A DNA stretch of 64,000 nt from Microcaldota archaeon (GTDB lineage Archaea; Micrarchaeota; Micrarchaeia; Micrarchaeales; Micrarchaeaceae). Positions within the stretch are counted from its first letter, which is position 1. Every line of letters starts with the position of its first letter. Under the pieces are notes generated by a model that saw only the letters and a program-made list of their open reading frames with translations, was not told where the DNA came from and ran no database searches. The translations under genes and the position numbers were made by a program. The stretch spans positions 41,178 through 105,177 of the forward strand of contig JAKATX010000002.1 of the NCBI GenBank assembly GCA_021818545.1, read 5' to 3'. This document shows, piece by piece, positions 25,525 through 34,943 of this stretch.

Positions 25525-28107
25525 TCAATGCACTAAACCTAAGTTTGTACCGGGCATCTGGCCATTGGGCGGGTAGGCGCGTGTGCGGAACCAATAAAGA
25601 TTACCGAAGCCCTGCGCCCCTGTGGTAACAATAACTCCAGGATACAATGATGTTTGTGCTGATGTAAGGGGGTCTGTTGTGCTTGTTGTTGATGCCCCAT
25701 AATTGTAGAAGAACGAAGCTGATGTACCGGCAGTATAATATCCTGAAAATATGGCAGTCCCTCCTCCGCTTAACTGTGGACCGACTTGATAACCAGTTAC
25801 ACCGTTTTCGGTATGCCCTATTGGATTTTCTGTTTGCAAAGTCCAACCGTTCCAATCATTCGTTTGCCACATTATTCCAGGAAGATAGGTTGTTTCTGAC
25901 ATTAATCCTATACTTGTGGTATCTGTTGTTGCAGTTGTTGGCATATTTGCATAAAAATCAAATATTTGAGTTCCGCTTGCCTGTATTGCTGTTCCGTAAT
26001 AAGCATAGGCAGTGGAGGATGGTGCTGCGGCAACCGATAATCCATTGTCTACGGTAACTCCACTATTAGTCCATCCAGAAGGAATTATTGTCCCAGCAAA
26101 GTTCCAGTAATTGTCGAACACCTTGGCACCGTTGTCGTACTCTGCATATGCAGGACTGAGCTGCGGCGCCTCGCCGGTGTAACTGCTGCTTGATGACATG
26201 ACGTTTGTAGGCATGAAGTTCATGTATATCGTTATTGAATTGTCCACTCCTATAATTGTGGATCCCAGATTCACCCATGCGATTGTGCCTGACGATGAAT
26301 TGCTGCAGCCGCTCTCGCACCATGCGTAGATGGGCACATTCCCGTTGGATGCGGAATTTGCAGGCGCGACTGCGGTGAACTCCACATTGGACCAGCCGGA
26401 GTTTATTTCATTGGCACTGCTGTAAGACGCGCTGTCTATGGTTAGCATCTGCTGGAAGTTTGATGAAGTGGCCTGCGGCGTCACAATGGTGCCGAAACTG
26501 ACGCTAGGCATGACATTGTTGGGTGGATATTCCCTGGTGCGTATCCAAATCGCGGTATGCCCGTCCTGTATGCCTACGGCATTTATATTGCCGAAACAGG
26601 ATGTGCCAACGCTCTCCGTGGATGACACGGTGGGCGAATTGTAATTTACGCTGTAGCTGCTGGGTGTATAAACGTTCGTCGTGCTTGCCGAAGCGTTGGA
26701 ATACAGTGAAAACATGTACAATGTATTCTGGTTCACCGTAACACTACCTCCATCAGTATATGAACTTGGGCAGTACGAATAAGTGAAAAACGTGGTGCTG
26801 CTGCGCGAGCTGGCGGTTGCACCGCCAACAGATGTGGTCAAGTGCAAATCCTCCTCCGGTCCATTGAACTGCACCTCCCCGAGCAATTCGACATACAGGC
26901 TGGCTGTTGATGCGACTATGCCAGAGTTTGAGGTTATACTGGTATCGACGCCGCCGCTAGAGCCTCCATTAGCCACTATTGTAAGTCCATTGTCTACCGT
27001 GATACTACCCCCGCTTCCTATGCCTGTAGTCCATTTAGTTGCGTTTAATGATGTTCCCTTAAAGTTATCATAGAAGCCGAACACCTTGGCGCCGTTGTCG
27101 TACTCTGCATATGCAGGACTGAGCTGCGGCGCCTCGCCTGCATAGTTGCCGTCGTACGTCGTGCCGACTCCAAGGAACGTCATGTTGATGTTGGTTGTCC
27201 CGGAAGCCACACCGTTAGGCATGAGCACCCAGAATGTTGCTGATGAAGATGAAGAATTGCAACCGGACTCGCACCAGCTGTGCAACTCCGTACTGCCTTG
27301 ATAGAACCTTATGTTGCCAAGGCCTGCAGACTCATAGTGCTGATATGAAGATGGGGTTATACTCACCATCTGCTGGAAGTTGCTTGCCGTAGCCCCATTG
27401 CTGTTGTCTATGGTTATAGGCACATAATCGTTACTGTAAGGTTGGGTGTTGGTCAGGGTTATGGCTACATAGTGTATGGATGTGGTTGAGGTGCTGGTGG
27501 ATGATGTGCTGGTGGTAGAAGTGGGCGCCGTGGTCGTGCTGCTTCCTCCGAACGATCCGCTGCCGCTGCTCTTCACGTTTATGGTGCCTACCTTCGCGAA
27601 ACTTGTCGGAGAATTGCATCCGGGGGTCGTGCAGTATCCCAGCCATATGTATCCGGTGAACGGATAGCCCACTGGCACATTGTTGGTTGGTATGTCGCCT
27701 GCCTTAGTATTTGTATAATAGAAGGTAGTAGACTGACTAGGCGTAAGCGCGCCTATGTACAGCATGTTGTTCGCACTCGAAGCCGAGAAATTGACCGGAA
27801 GTCCGGAACTGCTTATATGTTCACTCGACGACGCGACGAACACCCATGCGCCAAGGTAATACTGCCCCGAGTCCTGGCTTATGGTCGCGCTTATCCCGTT
27901 GGTACCGTACGACGGATTCGTGCATGAGAATCCGGACTGCGGCACGCATCCGCTTGGCGTGCCGCTCCCACCGCTGAACAGACCGAGTGCAAACAATAAA
28001 GAGACTATGATCGCAATGACCAATATGGCCCATCCATACGTCATCAGGTACTCCATCGCCGACTGGGCCCTCCGCTCATGCCGCCTCTTCATCGTGATGC
28101 TCGGCAT
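25525..28107 (-). CDS. Pilin-like class III signal peptide surface protein with two DUF2341 domains
   Basis: The N terminus KRRHERRAQSAMEYLMTYGW is a typical archaeal type IV pilin-like signal, a basic stretch then a cleavable hydrophobic helix, so it should be processed by a PibD/FlaK-type peptidase and shown on the cell surface. After a Thr/Ser stalk (about residues 170-210) two DUF2341-type beta-sandwich units follow, each with NFQQMLTI-like, WCESGC and GEAPQLSPAYAEYDNGAKVF motifs. DUF2341 occurs in adhesion proteins. ATG 28107 is chosen because GCTATAAAAATG (28132-28143, minus) is a TATA box about 30 bp upstream. It is the only intact cargo of the island. Confidence 0.8.
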   Translation of the reverse strand: MPSITMKRRHERRAQSAMEYLMTYGWAILVIAIIVSLLFALGLFSGGSGTPSGCVPQSGFSCTNPSYGTNGISATISQDSGQYYLGAWVFVASSSEHISSSGLPVNFSASSANNMLYIGALTPSQSTTFYYTNTKAGDIPTNNVPVGYPFTGYIWLGYCTTPGCNSPTSFAKVGTINVKSSGSGSFGGSSTTTAPTSTTSTSSTSTSTTSIHYVAITLTNTQPYSNDYVPITIDNSNGATASNFQQMVSITPSSYQHYESAGLGNIRFYQGSTELHSWCESGCNSSSSSATFWVLMPNGVASGTTNINMTFLGVGTTYDGNYAGEAPQLSPAYAEYDNGAKVFGFYDNFKGTSLNATKWTTGIGSGGSITVDNGLTIVANGGSSGGVDTSITSNSGIVASTASLYVELLGEVQFNGPEEDLHLTTSVGGATASSRSSTTFFTYSYCPSSYTDGGSVTVNQNTLYMFSLYSNASASTTNVYTPSSYSVNYNSPTVSSTESVGTSCFGNINAVGIQDGHTAIWIRTREYPPNNVMPSVSFGTIVTPQATSSNFQQMLTIDSASYSSANEINSGWSNVEFTAVAPANSASNGNVPIYAWCESGCSNSSSGTIAWVNLGSTIIGVDNSITIYMNFMPTNVMSSSSSYTGEAPQLSPAYAEYDNGAKVFDNYWNFAGTIIPSGWTNSGVTVDNGLSVAAAPSSTAYAYYGTAIQASGTQIFDFYANMPTTATTDTTSIGLMSETTYLPGIMWQTNDWNGWTLQTENPIGHTENGVTGYQVGPQLSGGGTAIFSGYYTAGTSASFFYNYGASTTSTTDPLTSAQTSLYPGVIVTTGAQGFGNLYWFRTRAYPPNGQMPGTNLGLVH
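26115..26175 (-). repeat. 61-bp internal repeat in the DUF2341 protein, copy 1
   Basis: Differs from 27078-27138 by one base. Encodes the motif around GEAPQLSPAYAEYDNGAKVF of the second DUF2341 unit. The near identity against diverged surroundings indicates recent duplication or gene conversion. Confidence 0.85.
27078..27138 (-). repeat. 61-bp internal repeat in the DUF2341 protein, copy 2
   Basis: Partner of 26115-26175, in the first DUF2341 unit, same orientation, one mismatch. Confidence 0.85.
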
Positions 28108-28365
28108 CGTATCATCACTATTGAGAGTGGGAGCATTTTTATAGCTTCGCGCGAATCCGTAAGAGTTCATAATTGTTACCGTCGTCAGGCCTAAAATTTT
28201 TTTTGGCATGCAAGTCCTGTTCAATATCCTTACCGAGAGGCAATTCGAGTACGGCCGTGCGGCATTTGCAGCGGCATGCTATCCTGTCGTCTCGTAATAA
28301 TATTGCACTGTTACGCAACGTGGTTTCGCTTCAAGGACGCGGCCCTGCCAACAAAAAGGCGGCGT

Positions 28366-29187
28366 CTATCCCGTTGTAACGCTCTTGCCTGTTGCTAGTT
28401 GCTTTATCGCGTCTATTTTCTTTGCGCCGAAGGCGAAGTCTATGTTCTTGTATGATCCTCCGTTGTCCTTCGCTATGTACCGCATTGTTGTGGAAGGATT
28501 AGAGTGCCTGTCGAACCTGGAAGCTAAAACTACGTTTCCGTTGGTGGATTTGGCGAAGCGCGTCATAGCGCAAAGCGTAAGGCGCAGGCTGCGAGTCGTA
28601 AGTCAGTGTAGCGTGCGTTCTTTGCGGCCTGAACTTTCATCTGAAACACCATAAGTAGCATCGAGGTTTCATGCTCTTATCGCCTCTCTGAACACCTTTC
28701 TTACGTAATTCTGGTCTACGCGTGCCACTTTATTATGGTTGTTGTCATTGTTCTTGTAGAATACACGGCCGTTCGCAGCCTTTATCGCGTCTGCGTTATT
28801 AGCTATGTATTATACCGTTTCTTTGAACAAGTCCAACGGGATGAGCAACGAGTCCATCTTCCCAGAATTCTCGCTCTTTATGGCGAGCTCGCGCTTGTCG
28901 AAGTCGATGTTGCCTACCTGCAACTTGCAGACTTCGCCTATGCGCAAGCCGAGGTAAGCATGGTACCTGAAACGAAGGCCGAACTTTTCGTTCTTTACGC
29001 TTCTTAGGAAGTGCTGAAGCTCAAGTTCGGTGAAGCCTTTGCTCATCAAGCCGTACTTTACTGCGCCTGACCTCCCGTAACGCCTTTTGTAGATGTGGTG
29101 CAGCCGCGATTTAAGCTCTTCGAGCCGGTGGCGCGTGAGCAGTGCGGCGTTTTCTTCAACGAGGTTCAGAAATGAGCTATAGTCGAA
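28366..29187 (-). pseudogene. Tyrosine recombinase (integrase) with three in-frame stops
   Basis: One continuous minus-strand frame reads through: N-terminal SAM-like helices (LEELKSRLHHIYKRRYG), the first catalytic block YLGLRIGEVCKLQVGNID (Arg), NGRVFYKNNDNN, VARVDQNYVRKVFREAI, the degraded LTTRSLRL segment (normally T-H-x-L-R-H) and RHSNPSTTMRYIAKDNG, whose Tyr is the nucleophile. TAA at 28810-28812, TGA at 28669-28671 and TGA at 28603-28605 interrupt it without frameshifts, and its 5' end is cut by an in-frame TAG about 29187-29189. It stands next to tRNA-Gly, the expected place for an integrase of an integrated element. Not active unless stops are read through. Confidence 0.85.
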
Positions 29188-29243
29188 CCCGATTTTCTAG
29201 TCTGCTTATATCTGAACCCTAGCTTGCTCTCGCAAATAGAATT

Positions 29244-29316
29244 TGCGATCGCCGGGATTTGAACCCGGGTTGCAGACTTGGCAAGCCTGCGTCCTACCAG
29301 GCTAGACTACGATCGC
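29244..29316 (-). tRNA. tRNA-Gly (anticodon GCC)
   Basis: Perfect acceptor stem GCGATCG/CGATCGC, anticodon stem CAGGC/GTCTG around TTGCCAA, T arm CCGGG TTCAAAT CCCGG. Likely the integration target of the island to its left, since the decayed integrase lies 55 bp away and the 3' acceptor sequence recurs at 24703. Confidence 0.93.
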
Positions 29317-29520
29317 CTACCACTCATAAATTTCGGCAGCAACATTAATAAAAGTTAATATGCAGTGCAGCTAGTTCTGTCTTAAGCGCAAACAAACAAA
29401 ATTCAAGCGAATTGCGCAATCCTCATTGCAAACGAATATTAACTTTGCCACCAAATTAAGTCCTCGGGCAAGATAACGGTTTCTCCTTGCCTTAATGTTT
29501 AAACTTTAGTGGGCGCGTGA

Positions 29521-30627
29521 ATGAATCTTTTCGAATTCCAGGGGAAGGAGCTTTTCAGGAAATTCGGCATACCTGTGCCTGATGGTTTTGTAATATCGAA
29601 CGATGGGGAGCTTGACGGCAGGCAGATGCAGTGGCCCGTGGCCATAAAATCCCAAGTCCTAGTTGGCGGAAGGGGCAAGGCAGGCGGAATAAAATTTGCC
29701 GACAATCTTGATTCGGCCAAGGCAATAGCGAAGGAGCTTTTCGCTGCGCGCCTCAAAGGCCTCAAGGTCAATAACCTGCTGGTAGAGGGCAAGCTCAGCA
29801 TAGAAAAGGAGCTTTACGTTTCAATAGCGATAGACACGTCCAGGAAGCAGCCCATCATAATGGTGAGCCAGAAGGGCGGCGTCGATATAGAAAGCGTAAG
29901 CGATTCCGACATATTCATGCAGCAGATCGACCCATTCGTGGGATTCAGCCCATACATGGCGACTGCAGCTTCAAAGGCGCTAGGTTTGAATGCCGATCTA
30001 TCCAAGCAATTCTCCAAGATGCTGTCCGGGCTTTACAGGCTCTTCAAGCAGTATGATGCAGAGCTGGTCGAGATAAACCCGCTTGTGATAACAAACGACG
30101 GCAAATTAGTGGCCGCAGATTCAAAGGTCAGCATGGACCAGGATTCCCTATTCAGGCATCCAGACATCAAGGGCTCATACGATGACTTGACCGAGCTGGA
30201 GAACGAGGCCAGGCTCAAGGGCTATTCATTCGTGGAGCTTGACGGCACGATAGGAGTCGTGGCAAACGGGGCAGGCCTCACAATGGCCACGCTCGACACA
30301 CTGCTTCTCCACGGCCTGAAGCCGAGGAACTTCCTCGACCTGGGCGGAACGGACAACAGCGACATAGTGAAGGACGCATTCCCTCTTATACTAAAGGCGA
30401 ATCCAAAATCCATATTCGTCAACATATTCGGCGGCGTGACAAAGTGCGACACCGTAGCGCAGGGAATAGTGGCTGCCAAGAACGAGTTCAAGATAAGCAT
30501 ACCGCTTGTCGTGAGGCTGTCAGGTGTCCACGAGGAGGAGGGCCGCAAGATACTTGAGCAGAATGGCATACATGCGTTCCCGAACATGACCGACGGCGTC
30601 AAGAAGGTGGCGGAACTGTCCAAGTAG
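29521..30627 (+). CDS. sucC: Succinyl-CoA synthetase beta subunit
   Basis: With SucD it makes ATP or GTP from succinyl-CoA. ATP-grasp domain opens MNLFEFQGKELFRKFGIPVP; VKSQ-type KSQVLVGGRGKAGG binds nucleotide, and the C-terminal CoA-ligase-like part has GGTDNSDIVKDAF and NIFGGVTKCD. 368 residues is normal. A TATA-like run TTAATGTTTAAAC ends about 17 bp before the ATG, indicating a very short leader. Forms an operon with sucD (8-bp gap). Confidence 0.93.
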   Translation: MNLFEFQGKELFRKFGIPVPDGFVISNDGELDGRQMQWPVAIKSQVLVGGRGKAGGIKFADNLDSAKAIAKELFAARLKGLKVNNLLVEGKLSIEKELYVSIAIDTSRKQPIIMVSQKGGVDIESVSDSDIFMQQIDPFVGFSPYMATAASKALGLNADLSKQFSKMLSGLYRLFKQYDAELVEINPLVITNDGKLVAADSKVSMDQDSLFRHPDIKGSYDDLTELENEARLKGYSFVELDGTIGVVANGAGLTMATLDTLLLHGLKPRNFLDLGGTDNSDIVKDAFPLILKANPKSIFVNIFGGVTKCDTVAQGIVAAKNEFKISIPLVVRLSGVHEEEGRKILEQNGIHAFPNMTDGVKKVAELSK

Positions 30628-30635
30628 GTGTTCAA

Positions 30636-31496
30636 ATGGTATTCATAGATAAAAATAGCAAGATAATAGTGCAGGGCATAACAGGGCATCAGGGTTCCTT
30701 CCATAGCGCGGAGATGGTCAGGTTCGGAGCTAACGTGGTAGCGGGCATAACCCCCGGCAAGGGCGGCACCGCAGTGAACGGGATTCCGGTTTTCGATACT
30801 GTTGCAGAGTGCATGCACCTCAAGCCTGACGCCAGCATGATAAGCGTGCCCGCGCCATTCGTGAAGGACGCATTCTTCGAGGCCATGGCAGGCGGCATAA
30901 AGCTCATATACATACTAACAGAGCACGTACCAAAGCACGACGAGATGGAGATGTACGCTAACGCGAAGAGGAACGGCATCACCCTGATAGGGCCCAACGG
31001 CCCCGGCCTAACCGTGCCATTCGAGTCAAAGATGGGCATAATGCCCAATCACATATTCAAGAAGGGCGATGTCGCAGTAGTGTCCAGGAGCGGCACCCTT
31101 ACCTACGAGATAGTAAAGGCGCTTACCGATGCCGGAATGGGACAGAGCACCGTGCTTGGTCTGGGCGGTGACGCGGTTGTAGGGTTGAGTTTCCTTGACA
31201 TGCTTAAGGCTCTGAAGGACGACAAGGATACGAATTCTGTGGTGCTTGTCGGAGAGATAGGCGGCACTGCAGAAGAGGACGCCGCCGAATACATAAAGCA
31301 GGGCTTCAAGAAAAAGGTCGTTGCCTACATAGCCGGCCGGAGCGCGCCTCCAGGAAAAAGGATGGGACACGCCGGGGCCATAATAAGCAGGGGCAAGGGC
31401 ACTGCCGATTCCAAGATAAAGGCGCTTAATGCCGCAGGCGTGAAAGTGGCGCAGTATCCGCAGGACATACCTGCATTGCTAAAGGAGGGCAATTGA
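30636..31496 (+). CDS. sucD: Succinyl-CoA synthetase alpha subunit
   Basis: CoA-binding Rossmann domain with QGITGHQGSFHSAEM, GGKGGTAVNGIPVF-like loop (PGKGGTAVNGIPVFD), PNGPGLTVP, SGTLTYEIVKAL and the phosphorylated His in KRMGHAGAIISRG near residue 245. 286 residues matches the family. Completes the succinyl-CoA step of the TCA cycle begun by the acn, mqo and gltA genes 8 kb away. Confidence 0.94.
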   Translation: MVFIDKNSKIIVQGITGHQGSFHSAEMVRFGANVVAGITPGKGGTAVNGIPVFDTVAECMHLKPDASMISVPAPFVKDAFFEAMAGGIKLIYILTEHVPKHDEMEMYANAKRNGITLIGPNGPGLTVPFESKMGIMPNHIFKKGDVAVVSRSGTLTYEIVKALTDAGMGQSTVLGLGGDAVVGLSFLDMLKALKDDKDTNSVVLVGEIGGTAEEDAAEYIKQGFKKKVVAYIAGRSAPPGKRMGHAGAIISRGKGTADSKIKALNAAGVKVAQYPQDIPALLKEGN

Positions 31497-31645
31497 CCCT
31501 CTTGCTTGCTGCGCCGTGTCATCTTCGTGCAGAGCCAAAGCGGAACTGGCCCACCAAACATATCTTGACATAGCACTGGCTGTCAAAGATGTTTTGACCG
31601 GGCCCACGGCGCGGCAAACGCACCATGCTGCCCAAGAAAAATGAT

Positions 31646-31717
31646 TGCCGCAAGCAGGATTTGAACCTGCGACCGCCCCGTCTTCAGCGGGGCGCTCTCC
31701 CACTGAGCTATTGCAGC
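31646..31717 (-). tRNA. tRNA-Phe (anticodon GAA)
   Basis: Acceptor GCTGCAA/TTGCGGC with one T-G pair, D arm AGCTC...GAGC, anticodon stem CCCCG/CGGGG around CTGAAGA, T arm GCAGG TTCAAAT CCTGC. Discriminator A. Confidence 0.95.
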
Positions 31718-31783
31718 GCCAACAATGTCTTATGGTTTAAAATTTAAATAACAATCGCTTAATCCGCTCACTTCCTTACTAAC

Positions 31784-31793
31784 ATTATAAATT
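31784..31793 (+). promoter_or_regulatory. TATA box of the Hef-like helicase gene
   Basis: ATTATAAATT centred 28 bp before ATG 31816 predicts a leaderless transcript and supports that start. Confidence 0.65.
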
Positions 31794-31815
31794 GTTTGAA
31801 TCATAATCCTTTGTT

Positions 31816-33381
31816 ATGGCCCCATTATGGGATGAGCTGGGCGACTGCACAAAGCTAGTGCATACAGAACTGGTAGAGCCTAGGAGCTACCAGATAAACA
31901 TAGCTTCTAGCATAGGCGCAGGCAAGAATACCCTGGTTGTACTGCCTACGGGCCTTGGCAAGACGCTAATAGCGATACTCTCCATAGCAAGGGCGCTGAG
32001 CGAGGGAAAGCGCGCAATGCTCATGGCCCCTACAAAGCCCCTAAGCGAGCAGCACTACAATTCATTGGTGAGGATGCTCAACATCGAGCCCACTTCGATA
32101 GCGCTGCTGACCGGAGCGTCCGCACGCGCAGCAAGGAAGGAGCAGAACGCCAGTGCCAGGGTCATTGCGGCTACGCCGCAGACGATAGCGAACGACCTCA
32201 AGTCCGGTGCGCTCTCGCTTGACGAATTCGGCATAATAATATTCGATGAATGCCACAAGGCGGTGGGCAAGTACGCCTACACGTACATAGCGGACGAAGC
32301 GAAGCTGAAGGGCGTGCAGCTACTCGGCCTGACCGCGTCTCCGGGCAGCAACAAGAAGAAGATAGACGCGCTGGTAGGGGCGTTGGGCGTCGAGAACATA
32401 GAGCTGAGGGTCTCAATCGACCCGGATGTGGAACCGTACGTCATGGACAAAGAGATGAGCGTGTTGTATGTCAAGAAGAGCCAGCTCATCGATTCGGTAC
32501 TTGGCATGCTTAAGCCGATAATAGACCTGCATCTTGGCAACCTTTACAGGACCGGGCTGAGCCCTTTCAGCAAATTCGAGAACATGCCGAAGGGCAGGCT
32601 CATCGACATAGGCAGGAACATAGACAAGATACAGGCCAGCAATTACAAGTTCAATGCTCTGTTCAACTACGTTTACGTTCTCGACCTGGTCCACGCGTAT
32701 GACTTAATAAGTACGGAGGGCCTCACCCCGTTCGTCAAGTACTTCGAGTCGCTGCAGGGCAAGGAGCTGAAGAGCAGGGTTGTCAAGAGCATACTGAACA
32801 ACAAGGAGGTCAACAGCGCTCTCTCGATGGTTCAGGCGGCAGTTGCGAACGGCCAGGAGCACCAGAAGGTGTTCGCCCTCATAGAGCTGCTCAAGGGGCA
32901 GCTCAGCGACAAGAGCGTCATAGTGTTCGCGCAATACCGTTCCACCGCAAAGATGATATCAGAAATGCTGCTAAAGAACATGCTTAATTCCATGATATTC
33001 GTCGGCAAGAAGGAAGGCATTACCCAATCCCAGCAGCAGCAGGCGATAGAGGATTTCAGGCAGGGCAAGTTCAGGATACTGGTCGCCACGTCCATAGGCG
33101 AGGAAGGGCTTGACATACCCAGCGTGGATGCCGTCGTATTCTATGAGCCGGTGCCGAGCGAGATAAGGAGCATACAGCGCAAAGGCCGGGCAGGCCGCAT
33201 GAAGTTCGGCGAAGTCATAACAATGGTGACCAAGGGCACAAAGGACGAGATGTACCTGTTGGTCTCAAGGATGAGGGAGAAGAGGATGCGCGACATACTC
33301 ATGAGGATAAAGGCCACCATGGCCGCCTCAAGCTACTCCGCCAGGAAGGCCAACGCAGGGCAGCGGCCCTTAACCCTTTAA
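31816..33381 (+). CDS. Hef/FANCM-like superfamily 2 helicase (no nuclease domain)
   Basis: Remodels stalled forks or branched DNA. Helicase motifs in order: Q-like YQINIA, motif I LPTGLGKTLIA, Ia MLMAPTKPLSEQH, motif II IIFDECHKAVG, motif III LTASPGS, a Hef-type helical insertion (about residues 205-340), then VIVFAQYRSTAKM, ATSIGEEGLDIPSVD and motif VI QRKGRAGR. At 521 residues it ends after the helicase, without the XPF-like nuclease and HhH part of euryarchaeal Hef; helicase-only forms are known in some archaea. A TnpB-type hairpin starts right at its stop codon. Confidence 0.88.
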   Translation: MAPLWDELGDCTKLVHTELVEPRSYQINIASSIGAGKNTLVVLPTGLGKTLIAILSIARALSEGKRAMLMAPTKPLSEQHYNSLVRMLNIEPTSIALLTGASARAARKEQNASARVIAATPQTIANDLKSGALSLDEFGIIIFDECHKAVGKYAYTYIADEAKLKGVQLLGLTASPGSNKKKIDALVGALGVENIELRVSIDPDVEPYVMDKEMSVLYVKKSQLIDSVLGMLKPIIDLHLGNLYRTGLSPFSKFENMPKGRLIDIGRNIDKIQASNYKFNALFNYVYVLDLVHAYDLISTEGLTPFVKYFESLQGKELKSRVVKSILNNKEVNSALSMVQAAVANGQEHQKVFALIELLKGQLSDKSVIVFAQYRSTAKMISEMLLKNMLNSMIFVGKKEGITQSQQQQAIEDFRQGKFRILVATSIGEEGLDIPSVDAVVFYEPVPSEIRSIQRKGRAGRMKFGEVITMVTKGTKDEMYLLVSRMREKRMRDILMRIKATMAASSYSARKANAGQRPLTL

Positions 33382-33420
33382 CAAAGTGAGCGGGAAATCC
33401 CACACCGTTCACGGGTGGGA
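33378..33420 (+). repeat. TnpB/IS605-type end hairpin, solo copy
   Basis: 43 bp matching 63111-63153 with two differences. It folds as CCCAC-A-CCG-TTCA-CGG-GTGGG. The two differences are opposite each other in the stem (C-G pair here, A-T pair in the other copy), so pairing is conserved. No transposase gene accompanies it here. Confidence 0.75.
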
Positions 33421-33450
33421 GGATGTCACCTCTTTAACCAAAATCCGGTT

Positions 33451-34683
33451 CTATTCAAACGCTTCGAATCCCTTCCCGAGCATAATCGACGCTATCTTCA
33501 GCTCCTGTATCTCATCCGAACCCTCGTATATCCTAGTGACCCTGCTGTCGCAGAATAGTCTGCCTACGGGGGACAGGAGAGAGTATCCGAACCCGCCGAA
33601 TATCTGCACGGCATGATCCGCAGAGTCGAAAGCAAGCCTGGAGGCTATCTTCTTCGCGAGCGATGCGCGCAAGTCAGTCTCCTCGAGCAGCTGCTTGTTG
33701 CTCGGATCCTTCTCGTACTCCGCCTTCTTCATCGCTGCTACGTATGTTGGCCAGCGGGCCATCTCCAGGTTCTGCCTTATCTCGGCGATGTGCTTTTGTA
33801 TGAGCTGGTGCTTGCCTATCGGCTTGCCGAACTGCACCCTCTCCTTCGCCCTTTCTATCACTGCAGACATGCAGCCCTCTATTATGCCTACGCATCCGGA
33901 TGCTATGCCTACCCTTCCGTTGAGCAGTGCAGAGTACGCTACCGGAAGCCCTTTGCCCTTCGGCCCGATGATGTCCTCCTCGGAAACCTCAAGATCCTTG
34001 AACTCTAGCATTGCCGTATCGGAGGTGAATAGGCCTATCTTCTCCCTCAGCTCCAGCGCCACGCTGAAGCCTGCGCTCTTCGTGTCTACAAGGAACGCCG
34101 TTATGCCGCCGTTGGGTTCGGTATTGCCTTTCTCCCTTGCAAACACTATCGCGTGGTCCGCACGCTGCCCGTTGGTAATCAGGTACTTGGACCCGTTGAT
34201 TACATACTTGCCTCCCTTGCTCTCGAACGTTGTCTTCATCGACGCAGGGTTGCTGCCTACCTCCGGTTCCGTGAGCCCGAATGCCAGTATTGAATCGCCA
34301 TTGACTGCGGGTTTCAGGTACTTGGATTTCTGCTCGTCGCTTCCCCACCTCTGCAAGGTTAGCTCGGTGAGGAAAAGCTGTACGTTGAGATAACTGGAGA
34401 AGCCCAGCCCTATCTGCCCGCACCTCATCTTTGCAAGCGCGGAAACGAGCGGCGCCATGCCCAAGCCGCCATACTCCTTTTTTATCGGTATGCGCTGCAG
34501 CCCGTACTTCTTTGCTATCCTTGGCCCTTCCACATTGACCTTGTGGTCAAGGTAGCATTCCATTTCTGATACCGAAAGCTCCTCAACTGCCTTGTCAACG
34601 TTGTCCAGCACCTTCAGTTCCTCATCGGAGAAATGGTAGAAGGCCCCAAGGTCATCTATATCATGTCGGAAAAGTTTTTCCAT
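33451..34683 (-). CDS. Acyl-CoA dehydrogenase
   Basis: FAD enzyme oxidising acyl-CoA thioesters. Family blocks: FGLTEPEVGSNPASMKT, YLITNGQRADHAIVFARE, GRVGIASGCVGIIEG and IFGGFGYS...SRVTRIYEGSDEIQ; the Glu of IYEG is the usual catalytic base. 410 residues, slightly longer than usual (380-390), the extra length at the N terminus. It is alone, with no ETF or other beta-oxidation genes in the window, so its substrate and electron acceptor cannot be told. Confidence 0.9.
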   Translation of the reverse strand: MEKLFRHDIDDLGAFYHFSDEELKVLDNVDKAVEELSVSEMECYLDHKVNVEGPRIAKKYGLQRIPIKKEYGGLGMAPLVSALAKMRCGQIGLGFSSYLNVQLFLTELTLQRWGSDEQKSKYLKPAVNGDSILAFGLTEPEVGSNPASMKTTFESKGGKYVINGSKYLITNGQRADHAIVFAREKGNTEPNGGITAFLVDTKSAGFSVALELREKIGLFTSDTAMLEFKDLEVSEEDIIGPKGKGLPVAYSALLNGRVGIASGCVGIIEGCMSAVIERAKERVQFGKPIGKHQLIQKHIAEIRQNLEMARWPTYVAAMKKAEYEKDPSNKQLLEETDLRASLAKKIASRLAFDSADHAVQIFGGFGYSLLSPVGRLFCDSRVTRIYEGSDEIQELKIASIMLGKGFEAFE

Positions 34684-34943
34684 CTAACTACCTCGTTTGA
34701 TTAAATCCACGTAATTGATTTATCAGGATAATTATAAATTTAGTTTGCATGTAGCCTATGTGCGCAGTGAACGGTTTGCTCATGGCATATCCGGACATGA
34801 TTCTCACATCGCCATAGTACTTTGCAATATTAATCATTAACTTGCATTTTTATTATTCGTAATTTTTGTTTTTAGGTAAAGAGCCACTTTAATCCAAATG
34901 TTATTATATCTCTTATGAAGATTGATATGCTTAGTGAACGAGT

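Noticed and set aside
25373..25576. 67-codon plus-strand frame with CPIRDACQNQC
   Set aside because: It overlaps the 3' end of the surface-protein gene, has no promoter or ribosome site I can defend, and matches nothing known; noted only for its Cys spacing.
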